From Gymnothorax reevesii (Eukaryota > Chordata > Actinopteri > Anguilliformes > Muraenidae), in contig CM056573.1 of the NCBI GenBank assembly GCA_029721435.1, positions 122,227,447 to 122,291,446 of the forward strand: a DNA stretch of 64,000 nt, read 5' to 3'. The first letter of the stretch is position 1. The number at the start of each line of letters is the position of its first letter. Below, in pieces: positions 20,534 through 32,130 of this stretch. The position numbers were made by a program, and so were the translations under genes. The notes beneath the pieces are model-generated. The model was not told the origin of the DNA. It did not search any database and was given only the letters and a program-made list of their open reading frames with translations.

Positions 20534-21365
20534 GTATGACAAAGAAGGGTGAAGAATTATGTATCCGAGAGGTTTTTGCATACCCAGTACAGTTTTTCAT
20601 GATTGCTTAAGCATGATTTTGAAACAGGGCTCATTTAGTCAAAGCTTGACACACAGTTTGCACAACCAAACACACAATTAACAGAATAATTCAGATTTTT
20701 TTGCTAAATAAAACACTTCCTTCAAAACTACACATTACTTTGTAAACATCTAATTCTGTCACGATATGACACACTCAGTCCATATTATCGGATTGTGTTT
20801 GAGCCAGTTACACACGGCAGTTTTCAAACTAAAACACTTATCTAATGTTATAAGTCTGAGTTTCAGATCTTACTCTTCATATTAAAGTACATGAAAATAT
20901 TGAGCAAATGCTACACAGAAGACAAGTACTCTAGAGAGCCTGAATCGCTCGCTTGGATCTGTATGAAAATGAATTCATTCTGAAAATTAAAGAAACATAA
21001 TCTACTGCAGCGTACAAGTAACAAGGTACAGGATCTTAAAGAAATACCAAAGAACATAATTGAGCGTGTTCACAATGCCGGGCATCAATCCCAGTTTACA
21101 ACTTTTTGAAGATTTTGAGAAGTTAAAATCCACTTCTTGTGACAGATATGGGTCCATTTATTTCACACCCAATGCCATCAAGCAGCAAAGAGAATTCTAC
21201 GTACAGTGCATGTTTTGTCTACCTACAGCAACCATTTATTGTCCATAATATGAAAACTTTCTGGCAAAAAAATGTGACATTTCAATAAGAGCATCAGATT
21301 CACCCCGATTCACCCCACCGACAATCTGCAGGGAAATCTTGTCTGGGACCTCAGTCGGTACCGTT
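20534..21365. other. Unassigned intronic stretch
   Basis: AT-rich sequence with no recognisable element; a short 62-residue frame at 21060 has no domain features. Confidence 0.4.
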
Positions 21366-21940
21366 GTTCGGTCCAGTTTATCTGGTAATGTGCGGGGTTT
21401 ACGATCTAATCTTAACCCCTCCGATTTGCTCGCAGACTGATCAGGGCCACCCCAATAATTTTCAAACATGTTTGATATTTCGGAGTGAAAATCTGCATGA
21501 TAACGTCATTACTTTCCAAACAGAACCACAATAGCCAATGAGAGACAAGACTCAAGCTGATGGAGCTGACAAACTGTGAGTGACAGAGAGAGAGAGAGAG
21601 AAAGAGAGAGACGCTATCTCTATCATGCATGAGTAGGCAACAACTTGAGTGAACGTGCAGTGCCAATGTTCGGTCCAGTTTATCTGGTAATGTGTGGGGT
21701 TTAGCGATCTAATCTTAACCCCTCTGATTTGCTTGCAGACTGATCGAGGCTGCCCCTATAATTTTCAAAAGATTGATATTTCGGAGTGAAAATCTGCTTG
21801 ACAACATCATTACTTTCCAAACGCAATCACAAGAGCCAATAAGAGACAAGACACAAGCTGACGGAGCTGACAAACTCTGAGAGAGGGAGAGACGTTATGT
21901 CTATCATGCATGAGTAGGCAATAACTTGAGTGAACGTGCA
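21366..21940. repeat. Tandem duplication, two units of about 302 and 273 bp
   Basis: Unit 1 begins GTTCGGTCCAGTTTATCTGG at 21366 and unit 2 begins with the same 20 bases at 21668. The units stay parallel to the shared end TCATGCATGAGTAGGCAA and GAGTGAACGTGCA. The length difference comes mostly from an AG microsatellite (around 21585-21610) that is longer in unit 1. No coding is preserved. Confidence 0.85.
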
Positions 21941-22984
21941 CAATTGTCAATATTGCTCGCTAATGGCCACTGTGTCAGCTGCATAAACCCAGTGAACAGC
22001 TGTTTCTTAAAGTCGCTACATTTCCTGCCTCAGCATTGTAACATGTTGTCTTTTTTTGTCACAATAGCGCCGAAGGTTTATTTTCATTGCACCAACACAA
22101 CTCTACATTAAACTGTGGACAATGTCGCTCTTGAACTACTAAACTAAACCTTACCGTTACAACCTAACATTACCCAGGAAACATGAGACGTCTGCCCAAC
22201 GTGGAGTTCATGTCTATATCGAGTCAGTCAGTCCAGGACCATATCTGTTTGTCAATACGACGCACAAATAAGGATCAAGATTGAACCTCAGAAGATTGTC
22301 TGCCTGACGTGCAGATTATGTCGGCATTTTATAAGAGTCACTCCATGCACTCTCTCCAATTCTTGCCTATTAATTGTTCGCTCGCGTCAGACCTTTTTCA
22401 CAGAGGCCATTTTGACATGTCATGCATCAAGCACAGGAGTAATAATTATGGTCTCACTCCACCCAGGTGTCTTGAAGTCATATGGCCCTTATGTTGTGGT
22501 TGCTGTCTTACTGGAATGATTGTAACACACCAAGGCTATATGCAATGGAACCATAATAAACCATAACCACTTTTATTAGCCTAATTACATCAGCGCTTGC
22601 CCAGCTTTGACATGTAAAAGGGTAACTGATATCTATTTTCTGCACCTGTCTTGCACGTCAATAGACATCAAAAAAATACTTTATTTCAACGTCCAAATAT
22701 AGAACCATATATCTGTGGTGTAATCTGAGTTAACAATGTGGAGTGTTTTTTATTTTCAAGACTAGCCTACATATGTTGAGCTACAGGAAGTAGTGGGTTC
22801 TATATTTGACGGACGGGACAATGGGGATGTTACATGATCTGCAAGTTGGGCAGACGGCTTGTTTACTGTCTCAGTCAAGACTGATTCACAATCGTAGCCG
22901 ACATAACCTACTCTGGGGGATAGGACCAAGGACCATATTGCACGTGAAAAGGATGGCACAGAGGATACTCACGTGAAACGCAAT
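21941..22984. other. Unassigned intronic stretch
   Basis: No coding or mobile-element ends recognised. It ends where Gmr1 element B begins; the 3' LTR expected there is absent. Confidence 0.4.
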
Positions 22985-23964
22985 CTCAAACACGGGATAC
23001 GCAATCGGCAATTATATTGTCAGTACCCTTTACATGCTTAATTTCCAAGTCAAACTCTTGATTTTCATCTTACTCAAAAACATTAACAGATTGTGGTCAG
23101 TATATACAATCATTAGCCTTTGCCCTGTACAAACATAAACCTCAAAGTGTTGTAAGGATAGAACCAACAGCTCCTTCTCAATTGTGGAATAGTTCTTTTG
23201 GGGGCAATTGAACTTCCTAGAGAAGTATGCAATGAGATGCTCAATGTCATCAGAGTCACTTCTCAGGAGGAGTGCAGATCCACAAGCTTGGTCGCTAGCA
23301 TCGACTGCAATGGAAAACGGTTTGTTGAAGTCAGGAGATTTGAGCACAGGGAAGTGACACTGCCGAGATTTCAGGCTATCGCAGGCTCTTTGGCATGCTT
23401 CATCCCAAGTGAACTTTCAGTTGGGATGAAGCCTCTCTTCAGTTGGTTGGTGAGACTGAGAGCAATCTCAGCAAAGTTCTTGCAGAACTTGCGGTAGAAC
23501 CCAATAATTCCAGGGAAGCGGCGCAAAGCTTTTTTGTTGTCAGGAACTGGAAAGTCCATGATGGCTTGGACTTTAGCATGTATAGGTGCCACCTTACCCT
23601 GGTGTATGACGTAGCCAAGATATGTGACAGTAGGACAACCAAAGTCACTCTTGTTTAGGTTAACAGTCTGGTTAGCCTGGGTCAAGCACTGGAATAACGT
23701 CTCTACATCTTTCAGATGTTCTTCCCAGGAGTCACTCCATGTGATCTGGTCGTCGAATTACGCACCCGTGTGTGGCAATCTGGCGATTGTAGACTGTATC
23801 ATCCTTTGGAACGTGGCTGGGGCATTTTTCATGCCAAAGGGTGGGACTTCATACTGATACAACCCAGATGGTGTGCCAAAAGCAGAGATGCTCTTGGCCC
23901 TCTCAGTTAAAGGCACACACCAATAAACCTTCAATAAATTGATCTTGGTCAGAAACATTGCTTG
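22985..23964 (-). pseudogene. Gmr1 element B: RT C-terminal part and RNase H
   Basis: From 23964 downwards: FLTKINLLKVYWCVPLTERA, FGMKNAPATFQRMIQSTIARL, then the catalytic region near 23750 where the tyrosine of YxDD is replaced by a stop (the bases still encode FDD), the connection region (YLGYVIHQGKVAP, IGFYRKFCKNFAEIA) and RNase H (SIAVDASDQACGSALLL, YFSRKFNCPQKNYSTIEKELL, YTDHNLLMFLSK). Frames change several times. The sequence is collinear with element A (14588-15931). Confidence 0.85.
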
Positions 23965-24629
23965 CTCTATTCCAGTGGTTCCCAAACTTATTCTGCTGGG
24001 CCCCCCTTTGGTACATAAGAAAATTTTTGCCCCCCCCCCCAAAAAAAAATAGCTAATACAGACGCGCATTTTGTTTTCAGAGTCCATTGCAATTTATTTC
24101 ACACATTGTAATTAATATAAACCTCAACCTTTTTTGAAAAAAAATATAAGTAAACGGTCATAAACTGTAGGTTGTCATAAACTACAACTAGGCTACTTTA
24201 AGAATTAGAAATAACAAAATAACAAACAACCACGGTATTTTAAGTGTAACGGTTTTCAAGCACCGTAAATGTGTAATTATGTTCAGTGTAACAGGTTTAT
24301 TTTTTTAATATTCAACAACATTGCTATTAATGCATTTTCAGGACACCAACAGAAACTTACTTGCATACAGCCAATCAGCAACCTGGTGCCAGACCGCTGA
24401 TGGAGTGTCTCGAAACAGTTCACTGTCGCTTCACTGGCCTCGCACTTTTAAGTTAATATACGTTAACCGAGATCGCGTCAGCTTATACTAGAAAATATGA
24501 ATGCTCTGTATGGAATATTTTTGGTCTAGCCTAGCTGGAAACATTAAAAATGATTGGCAGGTTTGGAAACGGCCACCGTAATTTTCCAATTAAGGGCACA
24601 AAAATTTAATAATTCAAAATCTCTTTTAA

Positions 24630-27324
24630 GGCGGGACACGGCAGGCAAAAACATGGATTTTCCATGCAATGGTCAAATTTGAGATTTTGGGCTAGTTTAC
24701 TCCTTGAATATGTATTCTTTTAAACTGCAATAAAGAAAACATAAAAATTATACATTTAGACGTTTATTTTATTACATTTTGTCTACTTCCGGCAGTGAGT
24801 TTCGTCCGAATTTACCAAAAAGTTAGCATTCCAACGTAACGAACAGTACTTCGCCTCTTCACTGAAGTCTGTCATGTCCAGTATCGTTGAAAAGCTCTGA
24901 TTCTCCTGCACAACGCTGTGTAATGCAAATTAGGGCATTTCCTTTCTGTCAGTCACGTATTGTGAAAGTTAATACAGGGATTTAAAGCGAATGACAAAAT
25001 CTCATTGGCTACTGCTGGTTTCTGCTAACTTGATTCGCTCAGATGCATCACGTGGTGCACTCTGACACTTCCGTCTTTAGCTTGCCGCGGAACCATGGCT
25101 GCGTCCGAATAGTTAAATAATTGCGTCCTATCGTGTAATTCCGAACAACTTTTCTTTAACTTCTGTGTAAAACGTCATGAGATAAAGGAAAGGTGTAAAG
25201 GGGACTCTTTTACGACTTAGGGAGAGAACCGCGCTCATAAGAGAATCTGAATGCACTGACACTGGGTACAGTGATCACCTGCCTCCTGCCCGTCATGTTG
25301 GTTTGTTTGAGATTTGGTGGCATGCTTGCGTTCCCATGCCATGGTCAGCAATTAGTCAATCAACGCAATGCATGTGTTCCACGATCGTTCAAGTTATTTA
25401 AATCAAATAGGACAATTTGAAACGTTTTTATGCAATTCCATTGCTTTCAACCCATGAGCAAAGAAAAGCGTGAAAAGTCTGGAGTCATAATTATTTTCAT
25501 GTCACTAGTGGTGAAATCCACCGAAACGCGTGTGAAACTGATAAATCTCCATGCACAAGTTCTTCAATTCCGCTTGAGAGCCTCTTACAAACGCGCTGGT
25601 GGAATGGTTGCTGACATGCGGGACGGGAACGTGAATATGACACTTAAACTGTGAATGCGTGAAAGCTGATAGCCTTTTGTCCTTGTTGTGCTGCGCCGGG
25701 TCAATAAACATTGATACAGAAAATCAGGGGTTCTGCAGCAGTTCATTGCTCGAGTGCAGTCATTGCAAAGGGGACACTCGTGCAGACGAAGCGTCTTTAC
25801 ATCTACACCAGTGGTTTTCAACGTTGTTCCTGGAGACCCAATGTGTATGCTGGCTTTTGTTCTAACCACAGTTGTAATCGCTGGATTTTAACGAGCTGTT
25901 CATTAGTCTTAATTAAGTGTATTTAATGCTTAGAGCAGTTATTTGCCCTCTTAATTCACAAGATAAGAGAAATATCCGTGTTCGCCATCCAGAATAAAAA
26001 AAATTCCATACCCACATTGCTATGCATTGGAAATAACAACATAAAATGAGAGAAAACAATGTAACTAATCAGATTAAAGATGTACTTGGCTCCTACTTAT
26101 TGAAAACTAATTGGCACATCAAGACAAATTTATTTGACAAGCAAATGGTAAAGAGTCAAACCCGCTCTGTGTTAATCTAATTAATTCACCTGAAGTTTTT
26201 TGATAGAACTTGAACTTGAAACAGTTGTGTCCCTCAGCCCAATTTGGGGTTTACTGAGTTTTTCAGTGTCTAATTTGATCAGTTTCAAATGTTACAATGC
26301 TGGAAATTTCTTCCAGTATAGAAATAAAACCACAACCTTCAAGGATATTTTATTCTTCATAGCATGTATGGATGCTTCTATGAAACATTTGGCTAAAAGT
26401 AGTAAGTAACAACGCTAAATATGAAAAACAACTAATTAAGACATTAACAACTTGTTAAAATCTTGTGATAACAATTGTGGTTGGAACAAAAATCAGCATA
26501 CACAGTGGGTCCCTAGGAACGACGTTGAAGACCACTGATCTACATGATAGTAGAGTGAGAGTAGTAGTATTGTTGCATTTGATGTGAGTTTTATCTGCAA
26601 GTTTGTGCAGTGTAGGCCAATATGTTTATTAGTTGAATAACTACAGGTGTAGGCCTTAGATCCCTGTTATGTTATTAAATTATCAATTTTCATGAGCTTA
26701 AAATATACCACATTACTATTTTTAAGTGCCTGAACATTTATTCTGTTTGCGCGCAATTGTTTCCAACAGAAGTGCATTAAATTCCCCTATGTAAATCTTT
26801 GAACGCCGTTTTCTCAAAACAAGTTTTTTGTCACACTCCAAGTCTAACTTCCCTGTCTCTGTAGTACCTATGTATACCAAACTTTGCAGTTATACACTTA
26901 GCAATATTCTGAAGATATTTACAGAGGGATATGTTAATACATCATCCCTAGCCTGATTTATGAGACAGTTTATTCCCAAAAATATGGCGAAAATTGATTT
27001 TTTAGGCCATGGACAGCATATTATGATTTTCTCAGTAATAAAAGCAGATATCCCTGTGTAATTGTTTTTTCATCGTATATGTTAACAAAATGAAAACATC
27101 AGGTGCAAAATTCTTTTATCAGATGTTTAGATTTATCTTCCTAAAATATATGCAAATTAGCACATATTTAATGAGATAATGCCTGATTTGCATATTTAAA
27201 CATAAAAATTTCTAAAACTTGTAATACAAATTTTTTTCATACTATTGCAAGTAATCAACTGAGGAAGTTTCATGATGATATCAATTATTTAAAATTTTTA
27301 CCATATTCACCTGTAGTGTCTCGC
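24630..27324. mobile_element. TTAA-flanked DNA element nested in the hAT element
   Basis: Starts GGCGGGACACGGCAGG; the end, read inverted, is GGCGAGACACTACAGG. TTAA lies directly outside each end (24626-24629 and 27325-27328). A TTAA target duplication is used by piggyBac and Kolobok transposons, and the ends look more like Kolobok derivatives. No transposase recognised. Part of its interior (about 25440-25690) resembles the foldback element at 47516-48087. Confidence 0.75.
25809..26537. mobile_element. Short hAT-type element nested inside the TTAA element
   Basis: 729 bp starting CAGTGGTTTTCAACGTTGTT and ending with the inverse ACGTTGAAGACCACTG. The outer tens of bases on both sides are inverted copies (TGTGTATGCTG / CAGCATACACA). 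Direct repeats ATCTACAC at 25801-25808 and ATCTACAT at 26538-26545 differ at one of eight positions, fitting hAT. It is the youngest layer of this stack. No coding. Confidence 0.88.
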
Positions 27325-27505
27325 CTTAAAGTATAAAATCATTAGGCTGTATCACACCCCTCTGCCTGAGTATAGCCGTCTACTTAAAATTATGTTTCTA
27401 TGATGCAGAAAGAAAGCACCCCGCTTTCTTGCTTCCCGCACCCCGCGCCCCCCCTGCGATTCCTCTGGGGGCGCGCCCCCCACTTTGGGAACCACTGCTC
27501 TATTC

Positions 27506-27830
27506 TATCGATACAATCATCAATCCTAGGTATTGGAAACACATCAGTTCTAGTTACAGCATTGACTTCGCGATAATCTGTACAGAATCTAGTACTTCCA
27601 TCAGGTTTTGGAACTAGCACACAGGGTGAACTCAAATCTGAGTTAGAGAGTCTCATATCATGTTCTAACATGTACTCAACCTCTTTCTCAGCAATCTTTC
27701 TCTTTTCAGGATTCATCAGGTATGGATGCTGTTTTATTGGTTTGGCATCACCTACATCTACATCATGAGAGGCTATAGAATCTCTCTTTGGAACATTAGG
27801 AAATAGATCTTTATATTTCTAGATCAACCT
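27506..27830 (-). pseudogene. Gmr1 element B: RT N-terminal part
   Basis: On the - strand: MNPEKRKIAEKEVEYMLEHD, then SSPCVLVPKPDGSTRFC, DYREVNAVTRTDVFPIPRID and DDCIDRIEQ, at which point the hAT element interrupts the gene. The match to element A at 15560-15800 is close. The N-terminus continues into the linker after the GPY/F region. Confidence 0.85.
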
Positions 27831-28154
27831 CTCAAACTGATCTTTCTGTGAGGGTTCTAAGTGCTGGAGTTTTACGTCAAGATTTTGCAACACTTCAGCT
27901 TTTATTCTAGGTTCATCATCTTGAAACTCCCCCTCATCTTCACAAGTCTCGGCCATAGGAGGATCTGAAGTGACAGCTGCAACCCTAGCATTCCTATCAT
28001 GATAAGGCTTCAGCATGTTAATGTGACACAACTGCCCCGGCTTTCTCCTATCTGGAGTCTTCACAATATAATTGAGATAATTGAGTTTTGTCAGAATTTC
28101 ATAAGGACCATGAAATCTAGCCTGCAATGGATTGGACTGCAAGGGAAACAACAC
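27819..28154 (-). pseudogene. Gmr1 element B: GPY/F-like C-terminus of integrase and linker
   Basis: A 111-residue frame including LQARFHGPYEILTKLN, YIVKTPDRRK and QLCHINMLKPYHDR, the GPY/F type of integrase C-terminal region, followed by an acidic linker (EDEGEFQDDEPRIKAEV) and QKDQFERLI leading into RT. Its location between integrase and RT is direct evidence for the IN-RT order. Confidence 0.8.
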
Positions 28155-29437
28155 AAGGACCTTGTCTCCTGGTTTAAACTCACTGCTTCTAGCCTTACTA
28201 AGTTTTCATTTTTCCCTGACTTGATTTCAAGTTCTCTTTGGCTAGGTCACAAGCTGCACGCAGTCTTTACTAAGTCTAACAGACTGATGTGCGGTTCTTT
28301 CTCTTGCCATTTTTCACTCAACAATAGCAAAGGTTCTCTGACTTCATTGCCAAACACTAGCTCAAACGGACTGAATCCAGTAGACTCTTGCACTGCTTCT
28401 CTGGCTGCAAACAACAGCAAATGAACGCCTTCATCCTAGTCTTTCTCATGGTCAAGACAATAAGTCCTCATCATTGTCTTGAGAGTGGAATGAAACCGCT
28501 CTAAGGCACCCTGACTCTCTGGATGATAGGCACTGGAGAGAATCTGCTTCGCACATAGTTCATACACAACCTGCTGAAACAATCTGGAAGTGAAATTGCT
28601 GCCTTAGTCTGACTGAATTTCCCTGGAAGGCCCAACAACGTGAAGAACTTTATCAAAGCCTTTGAGATTGCAGTTACCTTTACTTTGCGTTGATTTTGCG
28701 TTTTTCTGGTAGATGCACACATGCTTGTCAACAAGTGCTGATTTCCAGATCTAGTCTTGGGTAATGGACCAACACAATCAACGATGACCTTGGAAGAAGG
28801 GCTCCCAAAATCCTGGGATAGGCTGCAATGGAGCTGCAGGTAGGTCTAACTGGTGTTTTCCAACTATCTGACAGGTGCGACAGGTTTTGCAAAAGTTGGA
28901 AACATCTTTCCAAAGTCCAGGCCAGAAGAAGTGTTTCATGATCTTGTCAACAGTCTTGTTAACACCAAGATGACCCCCTAAAGGTAAACTATGAGCCATT
29001 GTTAAGATCTCATTCCTGAAGGCCTTCGGAACAACAGTTTGCTTGACCACTGCCCAATCTGCATTGGCAGGGATATCAGGAGGGCGCCACTTCCGCATCA
29101 ACACTCCATCCTTGAGATAATATCCCACTGGAACTACGTCTATTTCTTCATCAGAAAGGGCTCTCTTCTTTAGTATACAAATTTCAGGATCATTGGTTTG
29201 CTCCTGAATCAACCTCTTTCTGGACAGAGACAAGTCTCCAGACACATCAGAATCACCAGACCCATCTGCCTGGGTGAACAGAGAACTGATAAACGTGTCT
29301 GATAAGTCCTCCAACGGTGAAACCATAGTAGGCTGAACAGAGTGATGAGGTGAACCACCTGAGTCCTGACTATTCAATGTGCTGGACGGCACCACATCAT
29401 CTTTTTCTTGAGTCTTCTTAGTCATAGCATGGGTCAC
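28155..29437 (-). pseudogene. Gmr1 element B: integrase
   Basis: The 219-residue frame (29437-28778) overlaps the end of the gag-protease frame by a few bases in a different frame. It ends with the integrase zinc finger: HSLPLGGH then CKTCRTC. The catalytic core continues at lower coordinates in broken frames (a VIVDCVGPLPKT-type segment with the first aspartate near 28770, a GLPGKFSQT segment near 28640, and a well-preserved AAREAVQESTGFSPFELV stretch near 28340-28410). Stops and shifts near 28780, 28610 and 28440 inactivate it. Confidence 0.82.
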
Positions 29438-31153
29438 TGCACAGGAAGGATACAGAGATGGGTCTTCATCGCCGTTTTCAGTGCTCGAACAGGGGGCGCT
29501 ACATTACCCTCAGCCAGGTTATTACCTTGCAACAGAGAAACACCCTTGATAGGTAGACTTGACATAAGTCCCAACATCATCTGTCCTGTAACTAAATCTG
29601 ACTTCAAGAATACAGAGCGCAGGGGTACAGATACAGTCCTCCCTTCAAGATCTTGTACAAGTATGAAATCCCCAGAAGCGGTCTCATCACGTAACTCTAA
29701 GGAGTCCATCAACAAAAGTGACTGAGAAGCTCCGGTATCCCTTAGGATATATATGGGGACAGGAGTAGTAGGCTCATTCAGAGCCACAAATCCCTCTGAC
29801 ACAAATGGAAGAAATTCCTCCCTCACAAAGTCCGCAGTATCAGGCTTCTTAGCCTCACAAGGAGCAGGCAATTTAGCCGATCGATTATCTACTACAGGGG
29901 TTTCTAACCTTGTCTTCACAAAGGAATTGGGTTTGGTATGCTTTTCTTTTTCTGTCTTAGCTTTAAGGAACCAACAGTTAGTTGTAACATGACCAGATTT
30001 CTTGCAATAACTGCAAACTAGACTACTTTTGTCACTGTCAACTTTCACACTTTTATCAGACCTGTGACTGGATTTCTGAGCACCATCACCAGATTTTTCT
30101 TTGTCTTTGGGTGAGGAATCTTGGGTATCACCGTTACCGTTCTTCTGAAATTGGGACCATCTATTGCTAATGCTGGACTGAAATTTGGACTTATGTGTGA
30201 GAAAACATTCGTCTGATAATTTGGCAGCTGATTGCAAATTCAGTGCTTGCTTCTCATTGAGGTAGGTCTTAATATCATCCTTAACACAGTTTTTAAATTC
30301 TTCAATTAACACCACCTCTTTCAGTGAGTTGAAATCATCCTTGACCTCCATAGAAGTACACCAGCGCTCAAAGCAAACCTTCTTCTCGTTAGCAAATTCC
30401 ACATAAGTCTGATTGTCAGATTTCTTCAGACCTCTGAATTTCTGTGGGTAAGCCTCTGGAACCAACTCATAAGCTGTCAAAATGACCTTTTTGACAACCT
30501 CATAATCAGAGGAATCATCTGCCGACAAAGCCGAATAGGCTTGTTGAGCTTTACCCTTGAGGACAGTTTGCAACATCAGGGGCCAGTGTTCCTTTGGCCA
30601 CTGACAACTCTGAGCTACCTACTTGAAGCACTGGAAATACTTATTAACCTCCTTTTCCGAGAATGGAGGCTCCAGCTTTACTTCCTGGCTAGTATGAAAT
30701 TTGTTTTCAGCTTCCATTTTGATTTTTAGTAGCTCCATTTGGAGCCTTTCTTCTCTGTTTAACTTCTGTAAATCGAAATCGCTCTGTCTCTCTCTTTCTG
30801 CTCTTTCTTTTGCTCTCTTGCTAATTTTTCTAACTGAAACTGCCTTTCTTTCTCTCTTTCTGCCTTCTGAAATTCTCTTTGTTTTTCTTTTTCCTCCCTT
30901 TCAATCGCTAGCATTTTTCATTTAAGTTCCATTTCTACATTTGGATTTTCCCCTGGAAACTGTTCCAGATCTCCTGATGCAAACACATTTGCATCAATGT
31001 AATATTCAACAATCTCAAAAATATAGCCAGTCTGGCTTTTCGCATGGCTGGTTTTACATCTGTCAGCTCTAACTGTCTGCATATTTCTAGCAGTTCTGTC
31101 TTTTTAAAAGACTTCAAAACCTCTACGGTTTGTGATGACAATAAATCATCCAT
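29434..31153 (-). pseudogene. Gmr1 element B: gag and protease
   Basis: The probable gag start is at 31153 (MDDLLSSQTVEVLK), followed by a SAP-like segment (KKTELLEICRQLELTDVKPA). A Lys/Glu/Arg-rich coiled-coil region lies near 30920-30720. The long frame 30576-29434 (380 residues) contains a SCAN-like capsid region (YPQKFRGLKKSDNQTYVEFA, RWCTSMEV, LIEEFKNC), a CCHC zinc knuckle CSYCKKSGHVTTNC at residues 188-201 of that frame, and an aspartic protease active site DTGAS at 280-284. SCAN domains of vertebrate zinc-finger proteins are thought to derive from Gmr1-like capsids (Emerson and Thomas), which supports the family call. At least one stop near 30620 and shifts around 30930 separate the two parts. 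Confidence 0.82.
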
Positions 31154-31218
31154 TGCTGTTGATCTGTCAATATATACCTAGGAAAACTCAAAAAAACAAA
31201 TGACTCACACAGTGGTCT

Positions 31219-31236
31219 ATCCCGGACGAGCCCCCA
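31219..31236 (-). other. Primer-binding site, proline-tRNA type
   Basis: Read on the - strand the bases are TGGGGGCTCGTCCGGGAT, an 18-base PBS complementary to the 3' end of tRNA-Pro and the same as that of murine leukaemia-type retroviruses. It starts three bases after the LTR end (CCATAACA, then AAT). Confidence 0.88.
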
Positions 31237-31239
31237 ATT

Positions 31240-31732
31240 TGTTATGGCCCCAATTTGTTGACATATTGGACAGCAAGGGATGACAGACAAAATTTTAAAA
31301 CTTAAACAGATTTAATAAAACAAAGAAAAACTGACCAAGATTGAAATAAAATAAAAACAATGAGATAGTTACAGTCCCTTGGTAATTGAGATGGGGTTGG
31401 TATGTTGCGATGTCCTGGGACAGGAAAATGCTCCAACACAGGCAATAATCCACAAAATGAGCTTCACGGGTCTTGTAAAGAGTGACAGGTCTGGTCAAAT
31501 GTATCCTTCCACTATTTCTCCTTGGGATTTCTCCTACCACTTTACTCTCTCAATTTTTCTCCTTATATACTCTTCTCCAGCCCCCTCCCACCTTCCAGAC
31601 ATTTTTTCAATTCTCTTGGACTTTCCCCTCTGAGGAATGCCCAGGACATGCTCAAAAAACCTAGCTCCAGACTGGGCTTAATAAAAAAATGTCAATACTA
31701 CCATCTAGTGGCTTTTTTTTTTCCACATTACA
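31240..31732 (-). mobile_element. 5' LTR of Gmr1 element B
   Basis: 493 bp; on the - strand it starts TGTAATGTGG and ends GGCCATAACA. A TATA-like box (GTATATAAGG on the - strand) lies near 31560-31572. It is the same family as 1110-1605 and 13995-14453. The five bases outside it (GGTGC, 31733-31737) cannot be compared because the 3' LTR of this copy is missing. Confidence 0.88.
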
Positions 31733-32130
31733 GGTGCGAAAGTTCAAAGACTTGGGCAGATTATAAAATGAAATCTGTTTTTGGCCCAGTCGTGGGGAAA
31801 ATAGCAGAAGTGCTTCTCTTATCCGCCCCACCGCGGTGCCAAAAGCAGGAACTGCTTCTCTTGATTGCACCGCAAATAGCCAATCTCTTTCCCCGAGTTA
31901 ACCCCCCTTTCAACAAACAAACAAAAAGACGACTATGATAACATTAAAACACAGAATTGCACGTTAACATAATTCTTAATTGTTATTATTTTCCCAACAC
32001 TATAATAGTCTATTATTAGTCCAGTCCATTATATTTCATATTATGGATACAAGTTGTTATGACTTTGTTTAATGACCCGTGGAAAGTAGTTGTTGGGAAA
32101 CACATCTTAACTACTCAAAATTTTCAACCA
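31733..32130. other. Unassigned stretch
   Basis: No gene seen. GTGCTTCTC and AAGCAGGAACTGC near 31810-31855 form a short imperfect inverted repeat. Confidence 0.3.

Larger units (their letters stand above)
23973..27497. mobile_element. Non-autonomous hAT element inserted in the Gmr1 RT
   Basis: Begins CAGTGGTTCCCAAACTT and ends in the matching inverse ACTTTGGGAACCACTG, flanked by perfect 8-bp direct repeats CTCTATTC at 23965-23972 and 27498-27505. The 8-bp duplication plus CAGnGGTTC ends define the hAT superfamily. Removing it in thought rejoins the Gmr1 RT around the CIDRI/AMFLTKI position. No hAT transposase domain is seen in 3525 bp, which itself contains two further nested elements. Confidence 0.9.
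22985..31732 (-). mobile_element. Gmr1-type Ty3/Gypsy element B with nested insertions
   Basis: Read on the - strand from 31732: 5' LTR (31732-31240), primer-binding site, gag with SAP-like, coiled-coil, SCAN-like and zinc-knuckle regions, protease, integrase, GPY/F-like region, then reverse transcriptase and RNase H, ending at 22985 without a 3' LTR. Integrase lying upstream of RT is the copia-like domain order that defines the Gmr1 group of deuterostome Gypsy elements (described by Goodwin and Poulter from cod and others). The RT is split by a 3.5-kb hAT element. Several stops and frameshifts make the element inactive. The order can be checked directly: the integrase finger is near 28870-28960 and the RT PKPDGSTRFC box is near 27590-27620. 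Confidence 0.88.
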
